This document shows, one piece after another, positions 11,204-21,480 of a DNA stretch of 64,000 nucleotides. How positions within the stretch are numbered: position 1 is the first letter of the stretch; each line of letters opens with the position of its first letter. Location: NCBI GenBank assembly GCA_007844125.1, contig CM017561.1, positions 61,547,256 to 61,611,255 on the forward strand, given 5' to 3'. Origin of the DNA: Sinonovacula constricta. Its lineage: Eukaryota; Mollusca; Bivalvia; Cardiida; Solecurtidae. The position numbers were made by a program, and so were the translations under genes. The notes under the pieces are model-generated. The model saw nothing but the letters and a program-made list of their open reading frames with translations. It was not told where the DNA came from and searched no databases.

Positions 11204-11666
11204 CAGGGGCGGATTCCAGGATTTCATAATAGGGGAGGGCGAGGGAGTAACATTCGGCCGCAGGCCGGAGCTGATCGCGCCGCAGGCGCGAAATCCGCTG
11301 GGGGGGGGGGGGTGGGGGGGTCTGGAGGGGGCTCCCCCAGAAAACTTTGAATTCTAGATGCGCTGAGATGCGATTTCCAAGCCTCTGTGGGGCATAATTT
11401 CCTTATCTATTTCCATTAGAGCATTTTTGCAAAAAGACTAGAGCTATGTTCAAGAAAACATTTAACATGACAACAGAAGTAGGCTCGTCGCCGCAGAAAT
11501 ATGCTTGACAAAGCTCTAGTGGAAACGGGCCTTAAAAGGCGTAGCCCTTTGAAAACCTTCGCGTTAAAAAACTAAAAAAAATAACACTTTTTTTTTTTTT
11601 TTTGTTGGTCGTCGAAAAATAGGGGGGGGGGCGTCCCCTTCGGGCCCCCCTCTGGATCCGCCCCTG
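11204..11666. mobile_element. Short inverted-repeat DNA element (CAGGGGCGGAT termini), 5-bp flanking repeat
   Basis: The left end CAGGGGCGGATTCCAG and the right end CTGGATCCGCCCCTG are near-perfect inverted repeats. Both are flanked directly by CAGGT (11199-11203 and 11667-11671), a plausible 5-bp target duplication. The termini resemble those of hAT-like non-autonomous elements, but a classical hAT duplication would be 8 bp. Inside are poly-G runs (11289-11320, 11622-11632), GGCCGCAGGCCGGAGC and a poly-T tract (about 11588-11603). No transposase is encoded. Confidence 0.7.
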
Positions 11667-11687
11667 CAGGTCTTACCGCTTACTAAT

Positions 11688-12388
11688 TAAAGGTGGCACC
11701 CAATAGTGTGCCTATATCAAGTAACTGTAACACTATGGTAGCCCTGTTTTGTGAAATGTGTGCATTATTTCTGTATAAACTCATACTTTAGTCTAAGTAA
11801 AGATGATTTTGAACGCGACCTTAATTGTAAGACAGTACAAATCGGGGGCGTGGGTTTCTGTTAAAAATGTTGTTGGTTGGGTTTATTTTCCCAACAGTAT
11901 TTCATCTGGAGACGGTTTCCACTTGAGGGAGATATAGTGCTGCCTTCACTGTGTATAGCATGCAGTAAACGCCTGGTATGATACCCCACCAAGTCACATT
12001 ATCTTGACACCGGGCTAACCAGTCGTGGAACTACCCTTATATCTGCTTGAGCTTTATCGAGGGAGCTATTCCACTACTTTTAACGACTTTGGGTTAAAAA
12101 TTGATATCGACCACAAAGCATATCACCGGGTTGATGATAGAACGTGATTTTAAATGACATTGGTCACATGGTTTTCTCAGTTTTAAAAAGCTAACTGTGC
12201 TGCTTGGCTCAGAGAGGCAATACATGTTTGTTATGATGAGTGGGGTGTTATGCTTCACTTTTCACATAGATGTACATGTATAACGTTAATAAGCAGCATT
12301 TCGAAGTGGTCGTTCATGTGCGAAAAATTAAATTGGCTGTTTGAGAAATCTTGAAATGGTCCAAACTGTTAGATACTACCTCTAATAA
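11688..12388 (-). mobile_element. MITE-like element interrupted by a SINE
   Basis: The left end follows TTAA and reads AGGTGGCACCCAATAG. The right end is GGTCCAAACTGTTAGATACTACCT, whose reverse complement matches the left end of the copy at 32244. The left interior (CTGTATAAACTCATACTTTAGTCTAAG) matches the 5083 copy. The right interior (TTTTAAAAAGCTAACTGTGC...GGCTCAGAGAGG) also matches, in the same order. The family-A SINE at about 11872-12090 splits the element, so the SINE is the younger insertion. Confidence 0.6.
11872..12090 (-). mobile_element. tRNA-derived SINE (family A), 5'-truncated, nested in the MITE
   Basis: Carries the shared central domain (CATCTGGAGACGG..., GATATAGTGCTGCCTTCACTGTGTATAGCATG in two blocks, TTATCTTGACACCGGGCTAACCAG). 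It stops before the tRNA head, at TTTTAACGACTTTGG. Confidence 0.6.
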
Positions 12389-12554
12389 GCGGGTGTACAG
12401 TCTTAAAAATGTTGAGTATGCAGAAAATACGCGACAATCATTTCAATTATGATTTGCAATTGAGCTCTGATTTGGTATGTGGTGTAGCCAGATTGAACTT
12501 AATAGTGTGTTGTAAGACAATCATCTATCTAAGGAGCCGGAACACTAAGATTTT

Positions 12555-12590
12555 ATTAATTTAATTTAATTTAATTTAATTTAATTTAAT
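12555..12590. repeat. TTAAT pentanucleotide microsatellite
   Basis: About seven consecutive TTAAT units. Confidence 0.9.
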
Positions 12591-12941
12591 CATTTTAGTA
12601 TTGATTTAGTATTGATTTAATATTAAAAATGTTTACAAATAAACATATTTTAACTGACTTTAATAAACCATTGATTTTGCTTACTGGATGATGCTGTATC
12701 AAATTTTAGGCAATGAAGTTTAATCTGTATCGATATGTATTCCAAAAATAGAGGCATACGTGAAATATTTACACTGTCAATTATTTTCGTAAATGGTATA
12801 CGAGCTGCTGACATTAATTGGTATACTTGCATTGTGACATATATTTTGTATATGTTTCAAAGTCATCAATAAAATTGTTACATGTTCATTAGTTTATTAC
12901 TGTGTTCTTGTGATTGTTGCTGTCGTTTTCTTTAATTTAAG

Positions 12942-13132
12942 TTACCGATCTCGGAACAATCTTCTTCTGGAAAGACCTGCCACGTGCACCGACAGACCGG
13001 GGCAAGCGATTTTCTTTGTCAAAGCGAGTCGTTCCGAAATATAAAGATCTCTACCAAACAAAGAAACTGAATAAGTACCGCACCGAACTTCAGAGATCAC
13101 TAAAAGTCATTTTAGACACTCATTTAAAATAG
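12942..13132 (+). CDS. Orphan candidate terminal exon, 62 full codons, unknown protein
   Basis: The acceptor-like CGTTTTCTTTAATTTAAG ends at 12941. The first two bases complete a codon. The frame then reads TDLGTIFFWKDLPRAPTDRG, later FSLSKRVVPKYKDLYQTKKL, and ends LKVILDTHLK-TAG at 13130-13132. The balanced charged and aromatic composition and normal codon use contrast with the surrounding AT-rich DNA, which is why I list it. No upstream partner exon was found. The phase does not join to the galaxin exon B donor without a shift. Alternatives are a fragment of a transposon protein or chance. I do not recognise the family. Confidence 0.35.
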
Positions 13133-13138
13133 GGATGT

Positions 13139-14028
13139 ACGCGAACGTTCAACGTTTGGATGGGTACAGTGTGTTCGAACGTATTTTTTGCATTCGAACG
13201 TTTGGTAAACAAAGTAAGATTATTTTCCATAGAAAGCTTTAGACAAATCGACGATGGCCAGACTGTTTTTTGATCAAACGGTTATGTTCCACGACTTAAT
13301 TGTTTAACATTCATACCTGTTATCAGGTCAAATGATAATTCACCGCAACCCACATGTAAGCAAGGTTACCTTCTAGCATCCTGTACAACACTGTAGACGA
13401 GTAAATGAGGTTCAGTGAATTTATAATAAGACACGTGATTACGTATTTACTTATAAAGAGTGTATATATTGTGACTTATTGTAAAACGCCGTTGAATGTG
13501 TGTTATGCAGAAACAGGCGTTTCAACAAATTGGACATTTGGATTTACGTACATATATTACGTATGGACCAAACACCCACCTGTTACACATTAATTAACTA
13601 AGCATGTCTTATTGTTTTGTCGGATTATATATAATTATTGATCTATTCTGCCGATTTATTCACATCAAAAGCAAATGTGCAGACTGTTTTATCAAACAAA
13701 AGAGAATCTCAAAAGAATGCAATAAATAATATATGTCCTGTTTATTGGTGGGTTGTCAATAAAACTGAAACTAATACTGCTATAAATAAAATCTAATTAA
13801 GATAGTATGCTCATTCATAAGTACTGAAAGTTATAAATGCCAAAATGCCAAGATGGAGCAAGGTAAGGACAGAGCCTGGTAGGGACGAGAACTTCGAGTG
13901 GAAGGATTTTCTGCTACAGGTGTGGCTGGCTAGTAGATCATGTTTCAGGGGGTTGAGTATCGACAACGATATCCTCTCGTAATAGCGCGTGACACATGTT
14001 GCCCCCCACCGCACCCAACCCCCACCCC

Positions 14029-14074
<46 letters not shown>

Positions 14075-14490
14075 CGGGTGACAAGCGAATAATAAACACA
14101 TCTTATCCCTTTTTACTAGCTTATATGGGAAACACATAGTGTCAGTAAAGTATTACTCGAAATCATAATTGGGTATATATGGGTCCGATTTGGTGTCCTA
14201 ATTATTCTACAGCAGATGAATTGAATCGGTTCTTATTGCTTAATCCGTTTTCAAGAAGTTCTTTGTTTGCCAAAATAGTTTACACTTATTTATGTATGCC
14301 AAAAATAATATGCTGACATGTTACAAACTTAATTATTTCTCTGTTTTTGTTTTAATTCTGAAATTAATTACCTAGAACTAAACACTGTATACCGAGAAAT
14401 AAACGTTCCATAGATTGGAACACTCGGATCTTATTGCTAAAATCGTTTGCACCCATTCTTTAATTTGTTTCAATTTAACCATATAAGCTT
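13139..14490. other. Intergenic stretch with a dispersed-repeat start and a CA microsatellite
   Basis: 13134-13202 (AGGGATGTAC then several GAACGTT motifs) looks like the terminus of a DNA element. (CA)n runs at about 14032-14069. The 62- and 108-codon open frames here are unconvincing. Confidence 0.35.
14032..14069 (+). repeat. CA dinucleotide microsatellite
   Basis: About 19 CA units. Confidence 0.9.
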
Positions 14491-14492
14491 TG

Positions 14493-14587
14493 TTTTGTAG
14501 GATCTATAAACTTGTTCTGAACGTTCGTATAAAAAGTTATACGAACATTCGAATGCTTCAATGTGTGAATTTTGTCATTCCTGAGTT
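14493..14587. repeat. Dispersed repeat with GAACGTTCG motifs, copy 2
   Basis: Partner of 4269-4362; see that entry. Confidence 0.45.
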
Positions 14588-17500
14588 AAAGTCATTGATA
14601 CTATGAACAATATTCAATTAGTGCCTTAATTAGTGCGTCTAGTTAGGAGTTCCGTGTAACACGAAATGTAACACAGCACATATATGAGTATACTGTATGC
14701 ACAGGATTTATGTTTATAAAAATAATGCCTGATTGTACGCGATGAGATGTGTCTAATAAATACTTCAAACAAATACTTCATTCGAGGTCCGAATGAACAA
14801 TTACGCGCTTTACTTTTCTTCATACAATTTCATTCAATCGCATGATAAATTCTTAATAACATTAATCAAGGAAGCAAAAATAAAGCATGTTAAGTAACCG
14901 TATGTCACAGTCATCCCTTTAGTCTTTATTCCCGTCGCAATCAATGCTGCTAAAGAGTGTGGCTAAAAGTGATGTCTTAAATAGGCCGGCAAAAAGTAAT
15001 GTATTTCAGAGGTTGCTTAAAGTAATATAGTTGAGAGGACGGTTGAAAGTAATGTAGTTGAGAGGTTGGTTGAAAGTAATGTAGTTGAGAGGTTGGTTGA
15101 AAGTTATGTAGTTGTGAGGACGGTTGATAGTAATGTAGTTGAGAGGACGGTTGAAAGTAACGTAGTTGAGAGGTTGGTTGAAAGTAATGTAGTTGAGAGG
15201 TTGGTTGAAAGTTATGTAGTTTTGAGGACGGTTGATAGTAATGTAGTTGAGATGCTGGTTGATAGTAATGTAGTTGAGAGGCTGGTTGAAAGTTATGTAG
15301 TTGAGAGGTTGGTTGAAAGTTATGTAGTTGAGAGGTTGGTTGAAAGTAACGTAGTTGAGAGGCTGGTTGAAAGTTATGTAGTTGAGAGATTGGTTGAAAG
15401 TTATGTAGTTGAGAGGTTGGTTGAAAGTTATGTAGTTGTGAGGACGGTTGATAGTAATGTAGTTGAGAGGACGGTTGAAAGTAATGTAGTTGAGAGGTTG
15501 GTTGAAAGTTATGTAGTTGGGAGGCTGGTTGAAAGTTATGTAGTTGAGAGGCGGTTTAAAAGTAATGTAGTTGAGAGGCTGGTTGAAAGTAATGTAGTTG
15601 AGAGGCTGGTTAAAAGTAATGTAGTTGAGAGGCTGGTTGATAGTAATGTAGTTGAGAGGACGGTTGAAAGTAATGTAGTTGAGAGTCTGGTTAAAAGTAA
15701 TGCAGTTGAGAGGACGGTTGAAAGTAATGTAGTTGGGAGGCTGGTTGAAAGTAATGTAGTTGAGAGTCTGGTTAAAAGTAATGTAGTTGAGAGGCTGGTT
15801 AAAAGTAATGTAGTTGAGAGTCTGGTTAAAGGTAATGTAGTTGAGAGGACGGTTGAAAGTAATGTAGTTGGGAGGCTGGTTGAAAGTAATGTAGTTGAGA
15901 GTCTGGTTAAAAGTAATGTATTTGAGAGGCTGGTTAAAAGTAATGTAGTTGAGAGTCTGGTTAAAAGTAATGTAGTTGAGAGGCTGGTTGAAAGTAATGT
16001 AGTTGAGAGGCTGGTTGATAGTAATGTAGTTGAGAGGCTGGTTGATAGTAATGTAGTTGAGAGGCTGGTTAAAAGTAATGTAGTTGAGAGGACGGTTGAA
16101 AGTAATGTAGTTGAGAGGCTGGTTGAAAGTAATGTAGTTGAGAGGACGGTTGAAAGGAATGTATTTGAGAGGACGGTTGAAAGTTATGTAGTTAAGAGGA
16201 CGGTTGAAAGTAATGTAGTTGAGAGGACGGTTGAAAGTAATGTAGTTGAGAGTCTGGTTAAAGGTAATGTAGTTGAGAGGACGGTTGAAAGTTATGTAGT
16301 TGAGAGGACGGTTGAAAGTAATGTAGTTGAGAGGACGGTTGAAAGTAATGTAGTTGAGAGGACGGTTGAAAGTAATGTAGTTGAGAGGACGGTTGAAAGT
16401 AATGTAGTTGAGAGGCTGGTTAAAAGTTATGTAGTTGAGAGGACGGTTGAAAGTAATGTAGTTGAGAGGACGGTTGAAAGTTATGTAGTTGAGAGGACGG
16501 TTGAAAGTAATGTAGTTGAGAGGACGGTTGAAAGAAATGTAGTTGAGAGGACGGTTGAAAGTAATGTAGTTGAGAGGCTGGTTAAAAGTCATGTGGTTGA
16601 GAGGACGGTTGAAAGTTCTGTAGTTGAGAGGACGGTTGAAAGTAATGTAGTTGAGAGGACGGTTGAAAGTAATGTAGTTGAGAGGACGGTTGAAAGTAAT
16701 GTAGTTGAGAGGACGGTTATAAGTAATGTAGTTGAGAGGACGGTTGAAAGTTATGTAGTTAAGAGGACGGTTGAAAGTAATGTAGTTGAGAGGACGGTTG
16801 AAAGTAATGTAGTTGAGAGGACGGTTGAAAGTAATGTAGTTGAGAGGACGGTTGAAAGTTATGTAGTTGAGAGGAAGGTTGAAAGTAATGTAGTTGAGAG
16901 GACGGTTGAAAGTAATGTAGTTGAGAGGACGGTTAAAAGTAATGTAGTTGAGAGGACGGTTGAAAGTTATGTAGTTGAGAGGACGGTTGAAAGTAATGTA
17001 GTTGAGAGGACGGTTGAAAGTAATGTAGTTGAGAGGACGGTTGAAAGTATTTGTAGTTGAGAGGACGGTTAAAAGTAATGTAATTGAGAGGACGGTTGAA
17101 AGTTATGTAGTTTAGAGGACGATTGAAAGTAATGTAGTTGAGAGGACGGTTGAAAGTAATGTAGTTGAGAGGACGGTTGAAAGTAATGTAGTTGAGAGGA
17201 CGGTTGAAAGTAATGTAGTTGAGAGGACGGTTGAAAGTTATGTAGTTGAGAGGACGGTTGAAAGTAATGTAGTTGAGAGGACGGTTGAAAGTAATGTAGT
17301 TGAGAGGACGGTTGAAAGTAATGTAGTTGAGAGGACGGTTGAAAGTAATGTAGTTGAGAGGACGGTTGAAAGTTATGTAGTTAAGAGGACGGTTGAAAGT
17401 AATGTAGTTGAGAGGACGGTTGAAAGAAATGTAGTTGAGAGGACGGTTGAAAGTAATGTAGTTGAGAGGCTGGTTAAAAGTCATGTGGTTGAGAGGACGG

Positions 17501-19177
17501 TTGAAAGTTCTGTAGTTGAGAGGACGGTTGAAAGTAATGTAGTTGAGAGGACGGTTGAAAGTAATGTAGTTGAGAGGACGGTTGAAAGTAATGTAGTTGA
17601 GAGGACGGTTATAAGTAATGTAGTTGAGAGGACGGTTGAAAGTTATGTAGTTGAGAGGGCGGTTGAAAGTAATGTAGTTGAGAGGCTGGTTGATAGTAAT
17701 GTAGTTGAGAGGACGGTTGATAGTAATGTAGTTGAGAGGACGGTTGAAAGTAATGTAGTTGAGAGGACGGTTGAAAGTAATGTAGTTTAGAGGACGGTTG
17801 AAAGTTATGTAGTTGAGAGGGCGGTTGAAAGTAATGTAGTTGAGAGGACGGTTGAAAGTAATGTAATTGAGAGGACGGTTGAAAGTAATGTAGTTGAGAG
17901 GACTGTTGAAAGTTATGTAGTTAAGAGGGCGGTTGAAAGTAATGTAGTTGAGAGGCTGGTTGATAGTAATGTAGTTGAGAGGACGGTTGAAAGTTATGTA
18001 GTTGAGAGGACGGTTGATAGGAATGTAGTAGAGAGGACGGTTGAAAGTAATGTAGTTGAGAGGACGGTTGAAAGTAATGTAGTTGAGAGGACGGTTGAAA
18101 GTTATGTAGTTGAGAGGACGGTTGAAAGTAATGTAGTTGAGAGGACGGTTGAAAGTAATGTAGTTGAGAAGACGGTTGAAAGTAATGTAGTTGAGAGGAC
18201 GGTTGAAAGATATGTAGTTAAGAGGGCGGTTGAAAGTAATGTAGTTGAGAGGCTGGTTGAAAGTTATGTAGTTGAGAGGCTGGTTGATAGTAATGTAGTT
18301 GAGAGGACGGTTGATAGTAATGTAGTTGAGAGGCTGGTTGATAGTAATGTAGTTGAGAGGCTTGTTGATAGTAATGTAGTTGAGAGGACGGTTGATAGTT
18401 ATGTAGTTGAGAGGCTGGTTGAAAGTAATGTAGTTGAGAGTCTGGTTAAAGGTAATGTAGTTGAGAGGACGGTTGAAAGTAATGTAGTTGAGAGGCTGGT
18501 TGAAAGTAATGTAGTTGAGAGGCTGGTTGAAAGTAATGTAGTTGAGAGGACGGTTGAAAGTAATGTAGTTGAGAGGCTGGTTGAAAGTGATGTAGTTGAG
18601 AGGCTGGTTGAAAATAATGTAGTTGAGAGGCTGGTTGAGAGTATTATAGTTGAGAGGACGGTTGAGAGTAATGTAGTTGAGAGTCTGGTTAAAGGTAATG
18701 TAGTTGAGAGGACGGTTGAAAGTAATGTAGTTGAGAGGCTGGTTGAAAGTAATGTAGTTGAGAGGCTGGTTGAAAGTAATGTAGTTGAGAGGACGGTTGA
18801 AAGTAATATAGTTGAGAGGCTGGTTGAAAGTGATGTAGTTGAGAGGCTGGTTGAAAATAATGTAGTTGAGAGGCTGTTTGAAAGTTATGTAGTTGAGAGG
18901 CTGGTTGAGAGTATTATAGTTGAGAGGACGGTTGATAGTAATGTAGTTGAGAGGCTGGTTGATAGTAATGTAGTTGAGAGGCTGGTTGATAGTAATGTAG
19001 TTGAGAGTCTGGTTAAAAGTAATGTAGTTGAGAGGACGGTTGAAAGTAATGTAGTTGGGAGGCTGGTTGAAAGTAATGTAGTTGAGAGTCTGGTTAAAAG
19101 TAATGTAGTTGAGAGGCTGGTTAAAAGTAATGTAGTTGAGAGGACGGTTGAAAGTAATGTAGTTGAGAGGACGGTTG

Positions 19178-19454
19178 GGATTTGGATTGGGATTAGCCGG
19201 CATTTTTGCCGATACTGCGCAGCGACATTTCTATCATTATAGCACAGGGGCACTTATGAGGTGCCCAGGGACTGAACCCGGCCGGTCCATTATACTGACA
19301 CCGACGAGTCAGGCGTAATGCTGTCCCCTTAGCCCCGAGCGTTAGGAGGGAAGCCACTACTACCAACTTTAAAGTCTTTGGTAAGCCCCGGCCGGGGTTC
19401 GAACCCACGACCTCCCGATCCGCAAGCCGACGCTCTACCACCTGAGCTATTACG
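19178..19454 (-). mobile_element. tRNA-derived SINE inserted in the minisatellite, copy 1
   Basis: On the minus strand it begins CCGTAATAGCTCAGGTGGTA, with a near-perfect A-box (TAGCTCAGGTGG) and a B-box GGTTCGAACCC. The body contains the ACTTTAAAGTTGGTAGTAGT and CCTGACTCGTCGGTGTC blocks related to family A, and it ends in an ATCCCA-type tail. GAGAGGACGGTTG (13 bp) flanks both sides; this is the array unit itself, so it is either a target duplication or array context. Confidence 0.85.
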
Positions 19455-20250
19455 GAGAGGACGGTTGAAAGTAATGTAGTTGAGAGGACGGTTGAAAGTA
19501 ATGTAGTTGAGAGGCTGGTTGATAGTAATGTAGTTGAGAGGACGGTTGATAGTAATGTAGTTGAGAGGACGGTTGATAGTAATGTAGTTGAGAGGACGGT
19601 TGAAAGTAATGTAGTTGAGAGGACGGTTGAAAGTAATGTAGTTGAGAGGCTGTTTGAAAGTAATGTAGTTGAGAGGCTGGTTGAAAGTTATGTGGTTGAG
19701 AGGCTGGTTGAAAGTTATGTGGTTGAGAGGCTGGTTGAAAGTTATGTGGTTGAGAGGCTGGTTGAAAGTAATGTAGTAGAGAGGCTGGTTGAAAGTTATG
19801 TAGTTGAGAGGCTGGTTGAAAGTTATGTGGTTGAGAGGCTGGTTGAAAGTTATGTGGTTGAGAGGCTGGTTAGAAGCAATGTAAATAGATGGCTGGTTGA
19901 AAGTAATGTAGTTGAGAGGCTGGTTGAAGGTAATGTAGTTGAGAGGCTGTTTGAAAGTTATGTAGTTGAGAGGCTGGTTGAGAGTATTATAGTTGAGAGG
20001 ACGGTTGATAGTAATGTAGTTGAGAGGCTGGTTGATAGTAATGTAGTTGAGAGGCTGGTTGATAGTAATGTAGTTGAGAGTCTGGTTAAAAGTAATGTAG
20101 TTGAGAGGACGGTTGAAAGTAATGTAGTTGGGAGGCTGGTTGAAAGTAATGTAGTTGAGAGTCTGGTTAAAAGTAATGTAGTTGAGAGGCTGGTTAAAAG
20201 TAATGTAGTTGAGAGGACGGTTGAAAGTAATGTAGTTGAGAGGACGGTTG

Positions 20251-20527
20251 GGATTTGGATTGGGATTAGCCGGCATTTTTGCCGATACTGCGCAGCGACA
20301 TTTCTATCATTATAGCACAGGGGCACTTATGAGGTGCCCAGGGACTGAACCCGGCCGGTCCATTATACTGACACCGACGAGTCAGGCGTAATGCTGTCCC
20401 CTTAGCCCCGAGCGTTAGGAGGGAAGCCACTACTACCAACTTTAAAGTCTTTGGTAAGCCCCGGCCGGGGTTCGAACCCACGACCTCCCGATCCGCAAGC
20501 CGACGCTCTACCACCTGAGCTATTACG
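20251..20527 (-). mobile_element. tRNA-derived SINE inserted in the minisatellite, copy 2
   Basis: Exact positional repeat of the copy at 19178-19454, offset by 1073 bases. It arose by duplication of the surrounding array, not by independent insertion. Confidence 0.85.
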
Positions 20528-21480
20528 GAGAGGACGGTTGAAAGTAATGTAGTTGAGAGGACGGTTGAAAGTAATGTAGTTGAGAGGCTGGTTGATAGTA
20601 ATGTAGTTGAGAGGACGGTTGATAGTAATGTAGTTGAGAGGACGGTTGATAGTAATGTAGTTGAGAGGACGGTTGAAAGTAATGTAGTTGAGAGGACGGT
20701 TGAAAGTAATGTAGTTGAGAGGCTGTTTGAAAGTAATGTAGTTGAGAGGCTGGTTGAAAGTTATGTGGTTGAGAGGCTGGTTGAAAGTTATGTGGTTGAG
20801 AGGCTGGTTGAAAGTTATGTGGTTGAGAGGCTGGTTGAAAGTAATGTAGTAGAGAGGCTGGTTGAAAGTTATGTAGTTGAGAGGCTGGTTGAAAGTTATG
20901 TGGTTGAGAGGCTGGTTGAAAGTTATGTGGTTGAGAGGCTGGTTAGAAGCAATGTAAATAGATGGCTGGTTGAAAGTAATGTAGTTGAGAGGCTGGTTGA
21001 AGGTAATGTAGTTGAGAGGCTGGTCAAAAGTTATGTAGTTGAGAGGCTGGTAAAAGTAATGTGGTTGAGAGGCTGGTTAAAAGTAATGTAGTTGAGAGGC
21101 TGGTTGAAAGTAATGTAGTTGAGAGGCTGGTTGAAAATAATGTAGTTGAGAGGCTGGTTGATAGTAATGTATTTGAGAGGCTGGTTGAAAGTTATGTAGT
21201 TGCAAAGCTGGCTTAAAGTAATGTGGTTGAGGGCTGGTTAAAAGTAATGTGGTTGAGCGCCAGGTTAAAAGTATTGTAGTTGAGAGGTTGGTTGAAAGTA
21301 ATGTAGTTGAGAGGCTGGTTGAAAGTAATGTAGTTGAGAGGCTGGTTAAAAGTAATGTGGTTGAGGGCCAGGTTAAAAGTATTGTAGTTGAGAGGTTGGT
21401 TGAAAGCAATGTAGTTGAGAGGTTGGTTGAAAGTAATGTAGTTGAGAGGCTGGTTGAAAGTAATGTAGGTAAATTAGAGC

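Larger units (their letters stand above)
18868..21013. repeat. 1073-bp tandem segmental duplication inside the array
   Basis: 18868-19940 and 19941-21013 are head-to-tail copies. Variant units such as GGCTGTTTGAAAG, AGAGTATTATAG, AGAAGCAATGTAAATAGATG and the inserted SINE recur 1073 bases apart. I saw no difference in the stretches I compared, which suggests a recent event. Confidence 0.85.
14991..21480. repeat. 27-bp minisatellite array (about 220 units)
   Basis: The consensus unit on + is GTTGAGAGGACGGTTGAAAG followed by TAATGTA, with common variants GGCTGG for GGACGG, TTATG for TAATG, and GATAG or AAAAG for GAAAG. The array is nearly continuous for 6.5 kb, broken only by two copies of one SINE. 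Because 27 is a multiple of three and the unit lacks stops in several frames, frames of 528-756 codons are open on both strands (nine-residue repeats VESNVVERT on +, NRPLNYITF on -). The + strand has about one C per unit, so the strand asymmetry is extreme. I regard the long frames as artefacts. Confidence 0.95.

Noticed and set aside
15006..20315. Open frames of 207-756 codons on both strands with nine-residue repeats
   Set aside because: They are produced by the 27-bp minisatellite. Several frames are open simultaneously on both strands, they run into the SINE, and there are no splice sites or start context.
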